Of a stretch of 32,459 nucleotides of DNA, positions 25,516 to 32,459 are shown one piece after another. A program made the translations under genes and the position numbers. Numbering within the stretch: the stretch's first letter is position 1; each line of letters starts with the position of its first letter. A model generated the notes under the pieces. That model ran no database searches and was not told the DNA's origin. It worked only from the letters and a program-made list of their open reading frames with translations. The DNA comes from an uncultured SAR116 cluster alpha proteobacterium (GTDB lineage Bacteria; Pseudomonadota; Alphaproteobacteria; Puniceispirillales; Marisalimonadaceae), in NCBI GenBank assembly GCA_902622745.1, contig CACNQW010000014.1:1-32459 (forward strand). The letters are read 5' to 3'.

Positions 25516-27105
25516 ATGAGATTAATTAAAACTTTTTTAGTTCTATTTGTAAGTATTTTATTATCTAATCTATCATTTGCAAAAGATCTTACAGTAGGAT
25601 TGAAATCAGAACCAAGTTCTATTGACCCTCATTATCACAATTTAGGTCCTAATAATGCTTTTGCAACTCACATTTTTGGAACTCTAGTGGGAAGTGACGA
25701 GAATCAGCAACATTATCCTGACCTAGCTACATCTTGGAAGCCTATAAACGATACAACATGGGAGTTTAAATTAAGAAAAGGTGTGAAATGGCATGATGGT
25801 AGTGATTTTACAGCAGATGATGTAATGTTTACTGCTCAAAGGGCTCCAAATGTACCTAAATCACCTTCGGGTTTTGGAACATATTTAAAAGGTAAAACTT
25901 TTATTAAAATAGATAGTCATACAATTCATATCAAAACTAAAAAACCTTATCCCTTGATGCCTAATGACATAATGACGGTAAAAATTATTTCAAAAAAGTA
26001 TGGAGAAGGTGCTACTACAGCTGATTATAATAGTGGAAAAGCTGCAATTGGAACTGGTCCTTATAAATTTGTAAAATGGGTTCCAGGTGACAGGATTGAA
26101 TTAAAAGCTAATGAAAATTATCATGGTGCCGGAACAGGTAAACCAAAATATAAAAATGTACTGTTTAAGCCGATTAAATCTGGACCTGCACGAATCGCTG
26201 CACTACTTGCAAAAGATGTTGATTTTATTGATAATGTTCCACCTTTAAATGTTGCAAAACTTAAAAAGAATCCAACTTTATCAATCAATAGCGGAGCATC
26301 TAATCGCGTAATTTATTTGCATATGGATCAATTTAGAGAAAACTCTCCTCATATAAAAGCTATTGGGGGTGGAAAAATTAAAAATCCTTTAATGGATGTT
26401 AGAGTAAGAAAGGCTATATCTTTAGCAATAAATCGTGACGCGATGGTATCTAAAGTGATGGAAAATATCGCTGTGAAAGCTGGTCAACTTCTTCCAAAAG
26501 GTTTTCATGGAGTATCTCCAAATATGAAGCCAGATCCATATGATCCTGAAACAGCAAAAAAACTAATGGCAGAGGCTGGATATGAAAAAGGGTTTGAAAT
26601 GACAATCCATGGTCCAAATGATAGATACATCAATGATGCTAAAATTGCTGAAGCTTTAGCACAAATGTTATCAAGAATTGGAATTAAAGCTAAAGTTGAG
26701 ACAATGCCAAAAGCTGTTTATTTCAAAAGAGCTTCTAGGGGCGGTCCAAATAAGAGTCCTGAATTTAGTTTTATGGTTCTTGGATGGGGAGCTGGATCTG
26801 GAGAGGCATCTTCACCTTTAAGAGCTTTGTTACATACATATGACAAATCTATAGGAATGGGAAGAGCTAATAGAGGTAGACACTCTGACCCCTCTGTAGA
26901 CAAAATTATACAAGAAGCTCTGGCAACAGTTGATTCTGATGCTCGAGGTAAACTTCTTGCCAAGGCTACTGAGATAGCAGTTGGCAAAAATTATGGTGTG
27001 ATCCCAGTTCATTATCAAATGAATACCTGGGCAGCAAAATCTACATGCTCTTATACACCGAGAACTGATGAAAGAACTATTGCAACTTATCTAAATTGTA
27101 AATAG
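25516..27105 (+). CDS. ABC transporter substrate-binding protein, peptide/nickel family 5
   Basis: Periplasmic binding protein of a Dpp/Opp-type uptake system, 529 residues. The signal peptide is MRLIKTFLVLFVSILLSNLSFA. The mature part has PSSIDPHYHNLGPNNAFATHIF near residue 34, then WEFKLRKGVKWHDGSDFTADDVMF near 85-110, the family 5 signature, and the late YEKGFEMTIHGPNDRYINDA near 345. The ligand could be a peptide, an N-acylated amino acid, an opine or a similar compound. Two permease genes follow after a hairpin; the ATPase genes are absent here. Downstream genes encode amide hydrolases. Confidence 0.93.
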   Translation: MRLIKTFLVLFVSILLSNLSFAKDLTVGLKSEPSSIDPHYHNLGPNNAFATHIFGTLVGSDENQQHYPDLATSWKPINDTTWEFKLRKGVKWHDGSDFTADDVMFTAQRAPNVPKSPSGFGTYLKGKTFIKIDSHTIHIKTKKPYPLMPNDIMTVKIISKKYGEGATTADYNSGKAAIGTGPYKFVKWVPGDRIELKANENYHGAGTGKPKYKNVLFKPIKSGPARIAALLAKDVDFIDNVPPLNVAKLKKNPTLSINSGASNRVIYLHMDQFRENSPHIKAIGGGKIKNPLMDVRVRKAISLAINRDAMVSKVMENIAVKAGQLLPKGFHGVSPNMKPDPYDPETAKKLMAEAGYEKGFEMTIHGPNDRYINDAKIAEALAQMLSRIGIKAKVETMPKAVYFKRASRGGPNKSPEFSFMVLGWGAGSGEASSPLRALLHTYDKSIGMGRANRGRHSDPSVDKIIQEALATVDSDARGKLLAKATEIAVGKNYGVIPVHYQMNTWAAKSTCSYTPRTDERTIATYLNCK

Positions 27106-27119
27106 TTTGATTTTAAATA

Positions 27120-27154
27120 ACATTAAATCCAGGATTTTTTTCTGGGTTTAATGT
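27120..27154 (+). promoter_or_regulatory. hairpin between binding-protein and permease genes
   Basis: ACATTAAATCCAG (27120-27132) pairs with CTGGGTTTAATGT (27142-27154) as 13 base pairs with one G-U, around a nine-base T-rich loop. It lies 15 bases after the binding-protein stop and 19 before the first permease. No T run follows the 3' arm, so it is better read as an mRNA-stabilising or partial-stop element that favours binding-protein synthesis over permease synthesis. Confidence 0.65.
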
Positions 27155-27173
27155 ATAAATAAAATATTTTCAT

Positions 27174-28148
27174 ATGTTAGAATATATTTTAAAAAGATTT
27201 GGACAGAGTTTCTTAGTACTCTTTATAATGTCCATATTAGTTTTTGTTGGCGTTAATTTGGTTGGCGACCCTGTTGAAATGCTAATAAATCCTGAGGCAG
27301 ATCAAGCTGAAGTTGAACGCGTGATTAGAGAACTTGGTTTAGATAAGCCAGTAAGTGAACAATATTGGTATTTTCTAACAAATGCACTTAAAGGGGATTT
27401 AGGAAGTTCTTTTATTTATAATGAACCAGCACTAAAATTAATATTACAGAGAATGCCAGCCACACTTGAGCTTGCTTTGTTTTCTCTTTTTATCTCGTTA
27501 ATTATCGCTATTCCTCTTGGTATTTACGCTGGCTATAAACCTAATAGTAAAGCTAGTAAAACTATTATGGCAGGATCAATTCTAGGGTTTTCAATGCCTA
27601 CATTTTGGGTAGGAATTATTTTCATAATGTTTTTTGCTGTATATTTAGGGTGGTTACCTTCTACAGGAAGAGGAGAAATTGGATCTTTTTTAGGTATAGA
27701 AAGTTCTCTATTCACGCTAAATGGCCTATCTCATGTTTTTCTTCCTGCTTTAAATTTAGCATTATTTAAGATTTCATCAGTTATTAGACTTACTAGAGCT
27801 GGAACAAGGGAAATAATCTTACAAGATTATATAACTTTTGCTAGAGCAAAAGGTTTATCTGAAAAGCGAATAGTTTTAGTTCATATTTTAAAAAATATTT
27901 TAATACCTATAGTTACAGTTGTAGGTCTTGAATTTGGCTCTTTAATAGCTTTTTCAACAGTTACTGAAACTGTATTTGCGTGGCCAGGAATGGGTAAATT
28001 AATTATCGATTCTATATATAATTTAGATAGACCAGTAATTGTTGCTTATTTAATGATAATAGTTACATTTTTTGTATTTTTGAACCTGACCGTTGATATT
28101 CTATATACTTTTCTTGACCCTAGAGTCAGATTAAAAGGAATGAATTAA
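27174..28148 (+). CDS. ABC transporter permease, DppB/OppB-like
   Basis: A 324-residue inner-membrane permease. It begins with MLEYILKRFGQSFLVLFIMS, the conserved first helix of the DppB branch, then GDPVEMLINPEADQAEVER in the periplasmic segment. The ATPase-contact EAA loop is visible as TFARAKGLSEKRIVLVHILKN near residue 222. GSLIAFSTVTETVFAWPGMG and DPRVRLK close the protein as usual. Its stop shares one base with the next ATG (TAATG). With the DppC-like partner it forms the membrane channel for the binding protein at 25516. Confidence 0.93.
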   Translation: MLEYILKRFGQSFLVLFIMSILVFVGVNLVGDPVEMLINPEADQAEVERVIRELGLDKPVSEQYWYFLTNALKGDLGSSFIYNEPALKLILQRMPATLELALFSLFISLIIAIPLGIYAGYKPNSKASKTIMAGSILGFSMPTFWVGIIFIMFFAVYLGWLPSTGRGEIGSFLGIESSLFTLNGLSHVFLPALNLALFKISSVIRLTRAGTREIILQDYITFARAKGLSEKRIVLVHILKNILIPIVTVVGLEFGSLIAFSTVTETVFAWPGMGKLIIDSIYNLDRPVIVAYLMIIVTFFVFLNLTVDILYTFLDPRVRLKGMN

Positions 28149-29026
28149 TGAGCAGTAGAGACCAAAACTTTAAAAATTTTTGGAGAGATTTTTCTGTAAA
28201 CAAAATTGCTGTATTTGCCCTTTTTATTTTTCTTTCTATATTATTCGTCGCTATTTTTGCACCACTGGTGTCCCCAACAGATCCATATGATTTGAATAAT
28301 GTAAGCATAATGAATAGTAGAATGCCACCAATGTCTGAAGATTTTGCTGGTAATTTATATGTCCTTGGAACAGATGGAGCTGGTAGAGACATGCTTTCAG
28401 CAATATTTTATGGTTTACGAGTAAGTTTAGGAGTTGGAGTTCTGTCTGGAGTATTTGCATTAATTATAGGTTCAATATTTGGAATTTCTGCAGCTTTATT
28501 TAGAGGAAAATATGAAACAATTATAATGAGAATTGTTGATATTCAACTTAGCTTCCCATCAATATTAGTTGCATTGATAATATTGGCTGCATTTGGAAAA
28601 GGAGTTGAAAAGACAATAATTGCTTTAATATTAGTTCAATGGGCATATTATGCGAGAACTGCAAGAGCTTCAGCACTTGTAGAAATTAACAAAGAATATA
28701 TCGACTCTGCGAGATGTCTAGCCTTTAGCAATACTAGGATAATGTTTAAACACATTTTACCAAATTGTCTTGCTCCATTAATTGTAGTTGGCACATTACA
28801 AACAGCGCATGCAATTTCACTAGAAGCGACATTAAGTTTTTTAGGTTTAGGATTACCAATAACAGAACCCTCTTTAGGATTACTTATTGGTAATGGATTT
28901 GAATATATGTATAGCGGTGATTTTTGGATTAGTATATTTCCAGGTATTGCTCTTTTAATAACCGTAGCATCTATAAACTTAGTTGGAGATCATTTAAGGG
29001 ACATGTTTAACCCTAGACTTCAATAA
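28148..29026 (+). CDS. ABC transporter permease, DppC/OppC-like
   Basis: A 292-residue partner permease. It has the OppC N-terminal helix (VNKIAVFALFIFLSILFVAIF), APLVSPTDPYDL, and LGTDGAGRDMLSAIFYGLRVSL near residue 75, the branch signature. The EAA loop is SARCLAFSNTRIMFKHILPN near residue 195, and EATLSFLGLGLP lies near 228. AAGGA sits before the ATG, which overlaps the previous stop. The gene is followed by a convergent hydrolase gene rather than DppD/DppF-type ATPase genes, so the transporter must borrow ATPases encoded elsewhere. Confidence 0.93.
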   Translation: MSSRDQNFKNFWRDFSVNKIAVFALFIFLSILFVAIFAPLVSPTDPYDLNNVSIMNSRMPPMSEDFAGNLYVLGTDGAGRDMLSAIFYGLRVSLGVGVLSGVFALIIGSIFGISAALFRGKYETIIMRIVDIQLSFPSILVALIILAAFGKGVEKTIIALILVQWAYYARTARASALVEINKEYIDSARCLAFSNTRIMFKHILPNCLAPLIVVGTLQTAHAISLEATLSFLGLGLPITEPSLGLLIGNGFEYMYSGDFWISIFPGIALLITVASINLVGDHLRDMFNPRLQ

Positions 29027-29043
29027 TTAATATACGTAAAAAT

Positions 29044-30024
29044 TTAATCTACATTGTAGGCAAGTCTAACTGCTGTTTTACCAGGAAACAATCTCTTAGT
29101 AGGCATTATCAATATAGTTTCTTCAAAAGGAGCATATATGATTTCATCTCCATCCTTTCCAATAACTGAACCTTTGGAAAGTTTATCGAAGCCTTGCCAA
29201 TTTTTTTCAAACTTAAAATTATTTGTTTTAATAGTCACAATTTCACCAACTTTAAATACTTCAATTTGATTTGATGAAACAATTTCATTTGATATGATAT
29301 TTTCTCCAAAATTATTGTCCATAACTCCGGTATGTCTAAGAAACTTAATCAATGTCTCAATCGCCACATCCTCAGAAGATTTCTCCCAATGTTGTCCACA
29401 TTCAACTAGTAGAGCATTTTTTTTACTTTCTGGATTTGAGAAATTACCATAATCTCTCATCCTCATACCCTCTTTATGCCCTGAATCCGTAATAATTTTA
29501 ATTTCATAATTTAAATTTTTAGCTAATGTTATACCTTTGTCCAACATACCAGCCATCATTAGAGGCACACATGGTTTTTGCATTGAATGAATATCCAAAA
29601 GAAAATCGGCATCAGAAATTATGTGTTTTACTTCATTAGCTCTAAAAAATTCGTAGGTTTTACTTCCATTTTTTTCTTCTAAAACTCCAGGAGCCCAAAG
29701 TCTGTTAAAATCCTCATCTACCCATCTAGTTCTATTAGGATTTTCTGGATCAAAAGCTAAATATGCTTCTATATTCATAAATCCAAGTGTGAGTTTACCT
29801 TCTTTAGGTCTAAAATTATTTTTTAAATACCAATCTATAGCAATTGCCCCACAAGGCTCGTTACCGTGAACAACAGCAGTTACTAAAACATGAGGTCCTG
29901 GGAACCCACTATCTAAAGTTAAAATATAATCTACGCCTGTGTTAGTTTTTTTATATCCAGATATGTCAGGAGGTAAAATTTCTACTGGGTACTCATTTGC
30001 ATAATTTAATCTAGGGTCATTCAT
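29044..30024 (-). CDS. succinylglutamate desuccinylase/aspartoacylase-family deacylase
   Basis: A 326-residue zinc amidohydrolase of the AstE/AspA branch of the M14 carboxypeptidase fold. The metal site is visible: HGNEPCG near residue 53 (His and Glu ligands) and DIHSM near 143 (His ligand). VECGQHW near residue 209 matches the catalytic-Glu region of aspartoacylases. A C-terminal beta domain from about 245 includes GEIVTIKTNNF. Known relatives remove succinyl or acetyl groups from glutamate, aspartate or diaminobutyrate (AstE, AspA, DoeB); no other arginine- or ectoine-breakdown genes are here. AAGGA precedes the ATG, which overlaps the upstream stop as ATGA. Confidence 0.85.
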   Translation of the reverse strand: MNDPRLNYANEYPVEILPPDISGYKKTNTGVDYILTLDSGFPGPHVLVTAVVHGNEPCGAIAIDWYLKNNFRPKEGKLTLGFMNIEAYLAFDPENPNRTRWVDEDFNRLWAPGVLEEKNGSKTYEFFRANEVKHIISDADFLLDIHSMQKPCVPLMMAGMLDKGITLAKNLNYEIKIITDSGHKEGMRMRDYGNFSNPESKKNALLVECGQHWEKSSEDVAIETLIKFLRHTGVMDNNFGENIISNEIVSSNQIEVFKVGEIVTIKTNNFKFEKNWQGFDKLSKGSVIGKDGDEIIYAPFEETILIMPTKRLFPGKTAVRLAYNVD

Positions 30025-30896
30025 CTTAATTCCTTTTCTACAAACAGTTTTATCTCTCTAGTCATCAACGACAAATGTTCTTTTAAAGCATTAAAACCAT
30101 CCGTTTTGATTCTAGTTTTTTCATCCATATATAACCCTCGATTAACTTCAATTTGTAATGAATGTTTATTTTGAGCTGGATTACTATAAGCAGAAACTAA
30201 CTCCATACCTTTATAAGGATCATTTGTAACTACATCATAATTTAAATCTTTAAGAATATTAACAATAAGATTTGTAAACTTTTTTTTACAAGAAGTACCA
30301 TCTCTATCGCCTATAACAAAGTCTGGCCTAGGTGTCCCCTTTTCTTGAGTAGACATTGCACTTGCATTATTTTGCATAGAATGACAGTTTATATGAAAGA
30401 AGCATTTATATTTATCATATGTATTTTTCAAAATTAATTTAAGTTTTTTATGATATGGTCTGTGATAATTTAAGATCCGATTCGCGACTTGATCATATGT
30501 TAATTTTTTTCCATACATATCTTCACCATCAGGTGGTACTTTAAGCCAAATCAGACCAATTCCTAATTTTGTTTTGATTGTTGGTTGGAAATCTATATTT
30601 AAAATGTCTTTACTAAAATCAGAAATCTCACTTAAAGAAAAATCTGTTTCCGCTCTATTTGGATCTATATATGATCTAGGAAAATTTGCTTTTAATAAAA
30701 TAGCACCAATATCTGGGGCTTCATTGTAGAGCTCATCTACATAACTATCTTCTGCCTGTCTTAATTTTTCAAATGTTGTATTGTGTTTAAAATCATTAGG
30801 ATAAATATTTCCACTATGTGGTGAATCAAAAATTAGAGGAATTGTTTGGTTTTCTTCCCCAAGAATTGTTAATATATTATCAAATGCTGAAACCAT
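30021..30896 (-). CDS. N-formylglutamate amidohydrolase-family protein
   Basis: A member of the HutG-like N-formylglutamate amidohydrolase family, a zinc-dependent amide hydrolase. From ATG at 30894-30896 it has 291 residues and starts MVSAFDNILTILGEE; an upstream ATG at 30932 would add twelve hydrophobic residues and overlap the divergent M20 start, so I prefer the shorter form. Motifs are FDSPHSGNIYPNDF near residue 25, SYVDELY near 52, SYIDPNRAETDF near 75 and FHINCHSMQNN near 165, and the late SLQIEVNRGLYMDE. Histidine-utilisation genes are absent, so N-formylglutamate itself is not assured as substrate. The stop overlaps the deacylase start by four bases. Confidence 0.88.
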   Translation of the reverse strand: MVSAFDNILTILGEENQTIPLIFDSPHSGNIYPNDFKHNTTFEKLRQAEDSYVDELYNEAPDIGAILLKANFPRSYIDPNRAETDFSLSEISDFSKDILNIDFQPTIKTKLGIGLIWLKVPPDGEDMYGKKLTYDQVANRILNYHRPYHKKLKLILKNTYDKYKCFFHINCHSMQNNASAMSTQEKGTPRPDFVIGDRDGTSCKKKFTNLIVNILKDLNYDVVTNDPYKGMELVSAYSNPAQNKHSLQIEVNRGLYMDEKTRIKTDGFNALKEHLSLMTREIKLFVEKELR

Positions 30897-30912
30897 TATT
30901 GAGTAAATTATA

Positions 30913-32076
30913 ATGAAATTTAATAAAAACATACAAGATTTAATTCCAACAATGAAAAAGTGGAGACAAACAATTCATTCTTTTCCAGAAATTGCTTATG
31001 AAGAGTATAAAACTGCGGAATTCATCGAAAAAAAACTTAAGGGATTTGGAATTAAAGTTTTTAAAAATATTGGTAAAACAGGATTAGTTGGTATTTTAGA
31101 AGGCAAAAAAAAATCAAGTAAATCAATAGGTTTAAGAGCTGATATGGATGCATTGCCCATGGATGAAAAAACAAATTTAAGTTATTCATCAAAAAATTTA
31201 GGTAAAATGCATGCTTGCGGTCATGACGGCCATGTGACAATGCTATTAGGCGCTGCTAAAATATTATCTGAAGATAAAAACTTTAGCGGAAAAGTATATT
31301 TCATTTTTCAACCAGCTGAAGAGGGCGGAAGAGCTGGAGCCAAATCTATGATTAATGATGGATTATTTAAAAAGTTTAAAATTGATAACGTTTGGGGAAT
31401 ACATAATTGGCCAGGAGTTGAACTTGGGAAAGCTGTAATACATAAACAGTTTGCTATGGCTGGTGGTGATATATTTGAAATCAATATATTAGGAAAAGGA
31501 GGTCATGCTGCTCAACCAAATGTTTCAAACGATCCAATAATAGCTCTAGGATTTATAATTGTTTCTCTTCAAACTATTGTGTCAAGACAATTAGATCCAT
31601 TTTCAAATGCTGTTCTATCAATTACGAAAATTAACAGCGGTTCAGCCTTTAATGTTATACCTGAAAGTGCATATCTAGGAGGAACATTAAGATCTACTAA
31701 TGAGCACGATAGAGATAATCTTTTAAACAAAATTAAAATTTTAGTTGAACAAACTGCAATTTCACATAATTGTAAAGTTGATTTTAGAATTATTCCAGGT
31801 TATCCACCAACCGTAAATGATGAAAAAAGTGCATCTTTTGCCCATAAAATTTATGAAAAACACTTTGGAACAGATATGATAGATGAAAATTGCACACCTA
31901 CAATGGGTTCTGAAGATTTTTCTTATATGTTAAAAGAAAAACCAGGAGCTTATATATGGTTAGGCGCAGGAACTAATTCTGAAAAATTACATTCTCCTTA
32001 TTTTGATTTTAATGACAAACTTTTGCCTTTTGGTGTTAAATATTGGGAGTGTTTAGTTAAGGAAAATTTAAAATAA
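30913..32076 (+). CDS. M20-family amidohydrolase (hippurate hydrolase / N-acyl-L-amino acid amidohydrolase type)
   Basis: A 387-residue zinc peptidase-like amidohydrolase. It opens with MKKWRQTIHSFPEIAYEEYKTA-type residues (positions 14-35), a standard M20D start. Metal and catalytic residues are Cys102 and His104 in MHACGHDGH, Glu136-Glu137 in QPAEEGG, His164 in GIHNWPG and a late His near 361 in KLHSPYFDF. The lid/dimerisation domain begins with GKGGHAAQPN near residue 195. It removes acyl groups from amino acids such as hippurate, N-acetyl amino acids or IAA conjugates in relatives. It is divergent from the formylglutamate-amidohydrolase gene. Its last codons overlap the putative mobA start and form a slippery heptamer. 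Confidence 0.93.
   Translation: MKFNKNIQDLIPTMKKWRQTIHSFPEIAYEEYKTAEFIEKKLKGFGIKVFKNIGKTGLVGILEGKKKSSKSIGLRADMDALPMDEKTNLSYSSKNLGKMHACGHDGHVTMLLGAAKILSEDKNFSGKVYFIFQPAEEGGRAGAKSMINDGLFKKFKIDNVWGIHNWPGVELGKAVIHKQFAMAGGDIFEINILGKGGHAAQPNVSNDPIIALGFIIVSLQTIVSRQLDPFSNAVLSITKINSGSAFNVIPESAYLGGTLRSTNEHDRDNLLNKIKILVEQTAISHNCKVDFRIIPGYPPTVNDEKSASFAHKIYEKHFGTDMIDENCTPTMGSEDFSYMLKEKPGAYIWLGAGTNSEKLHSPYFDFNDKLLPFGVKYWECLVKENLK
32059..32063 (+). promoter_or_regulatory. ribosome binding site for the mobA-like frame
   Basis: AAGGA inside the end of the M20 gene lies nine bases before ATA at 32073-32075. It also lies only three bases before the TTTAAAA heptamer (32067-32073), which is too close for the usual frameshift-stimulating distance of roughly ten bases, so initiation at ATA is the better reading. 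Confidence 0.45.
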
Positions 32077-32459
32077 CAAATAATAAATTCAAAAAACTAA
32101 ACGTTAAATATCCCTGTGTAATATTGGCAGGAGGAAAGTCTTCAAGAATGAATCATGAAAATAAAGCTTTTGTAAAAATAAATAAACATACATTAATCTC
32201 AAGAATAATAAAAAAAATTTCAAATAATAACTTACCGATAGCGATTAATGCTAACGAACATTTAGATAAATTTTCTGAATTTGGATTAGAAATAATTAAA
32301 GATAAATTTGTTGGTCATCTAGGTCCATTGTCAGGAATATATTCTGCACTAATTTGGGCAAATCGTTTAAAATATAAATGGGTTTTTACTTTTCCTTGTG
32401 ATGTACCCTTTTTCCCAAATGATATATTTTTAAAAGCCGATAATCTCCTAGATAATAAA
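32073..32459 (+). CDS. mobA: molybdenum cofactor guanylyltransferase MobA-like, N-terminal part (cut off by window edge; ATA start proposed)
   Basis: MobA adds GMP to molybdopterin to make the guanine-dinucleotide cofactor. Translating by hand from ATA gives 129 residues, open to the window end. The family motifs are present: CVILAGGKSSRM (nucleotide-binding loop, near residue 15), HENKAFVKIN just after, GHLGPLSGIYSAL near 84 and FTFPCDVPF near 108 (metal Asp). No ATG, GTG or TTG occurs between the in-frame stop at 32058-32060 and the loop; a TTG falls inside the ILAGG strand and would destroy it. ATA at 32073 overlaps the M20 stop as ATAA. No molybdoenzyme is visible in the window. A different nucleotidyltransferase of the same fold is possible. 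Confidence 0.8.
   Translation, partial: MTNNKFKKLNVKYPCVILAGGKSSRMNHENKAFVKINKHTLISRIIKKISNNNLPIAINANEHLDKFSEFGLEIIKDKFVGHLGPLSGIYSALIWANRLKYKWVFTFPCDVPFFPNDIFLKADNLLDNK

Noticed and set aside
1-32459. CRISPR arrays, insertion sequences, prophage or defence genes
   Set aside because: No regularly spaced repeats, transposase, integrase, phage or nuclease-toxin motifs were seen on either strand.

Overview
The window is a gene-dense, strongly A+T-rich stretch of bacterial chromosome. Gaps are tiny, neighbouring genes often overlap, and no RNA genes, insertion sequences, prophage genes or CRISPR arrays are visible. No stretch of more than about 110 bases lacks a gene. The argD-argF-hslO run, the long two-domain dCTP deaminase, and the family make-up (RecX, AcsA, DUF1932 dehydrogenase, several EamA exporters, a family-5 peptide transporter) point to an alphaproteobacterium. 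The A+T richness and compactness suggest a streamlined marine lineage such as SAR11/Pelagibacterales or a similar low-GC group. That placement is inference, not a database result.

Layout. (1) 1-5487: propionyl-CoA catabolism. pccB, pccA and a methylmalonyl-CoA mutase cut by the window edge lie on the minus strand, and methylmalonyl-CoA epimerase is divergent on plus; together they turn propionyl-CoA into succinyl-CoA. (2) 5439-8811: a SprT-like metalloprotease, an orphan ABC ATPase, folE and trkH. (3) 8812-13814, minus strand: hslO, argF, argD (arginine synthesis plus a redox chaperone), dcd and an orphan ABC-2 permease. (4) 13866-17304, plus strand: recX, acsA and an EamA transporter. (5) 17297-19358, minus strand: an exported TPR protein and a two-subunit CoA-transferase-fold enzyme that seems to lack the usual catalytic glutamate. 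(6) 19403-23426, plus strand: an exported protein of unknown function, a rhodanese, a DUF1932 dehydrogenase, an MFS carrier and a second EamA transporter. (7) 23358-25405, minus strand: an MFS transporter and an alpha/beta hydrolase. (8) 25516-32459: a peptide-type ABC transporter (binding protein and two permeases, no ATPase genes), then three amide-bond hydrolases (AstE/aspartoacylase-like, N-formylglutamate amidohydrolase-like, M20) and the start of mobA.

The most unusual signals concern translation starts. The only full-length reading of pccB begins at an ATT codon, six bases after AGGA. The mobA-like frame at the right edge has no ATG, GTG or TTG before its conserved nucleotide-binding loop; its best start is an ATA that overlaps the preceding stop codon as ATAA, nine bases after AAGGA. 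The same junction also carries a T-TTA-AAA slippery heptamer that would join the M20 and MobA frames by a -1 shift. No complete new defence or mobile system is visible. The most system-like candidates are region 8, read as a set for uptake and deacylation of N-acylated amino acids or peptides, and the glutamate-less CoA-transferase pair.
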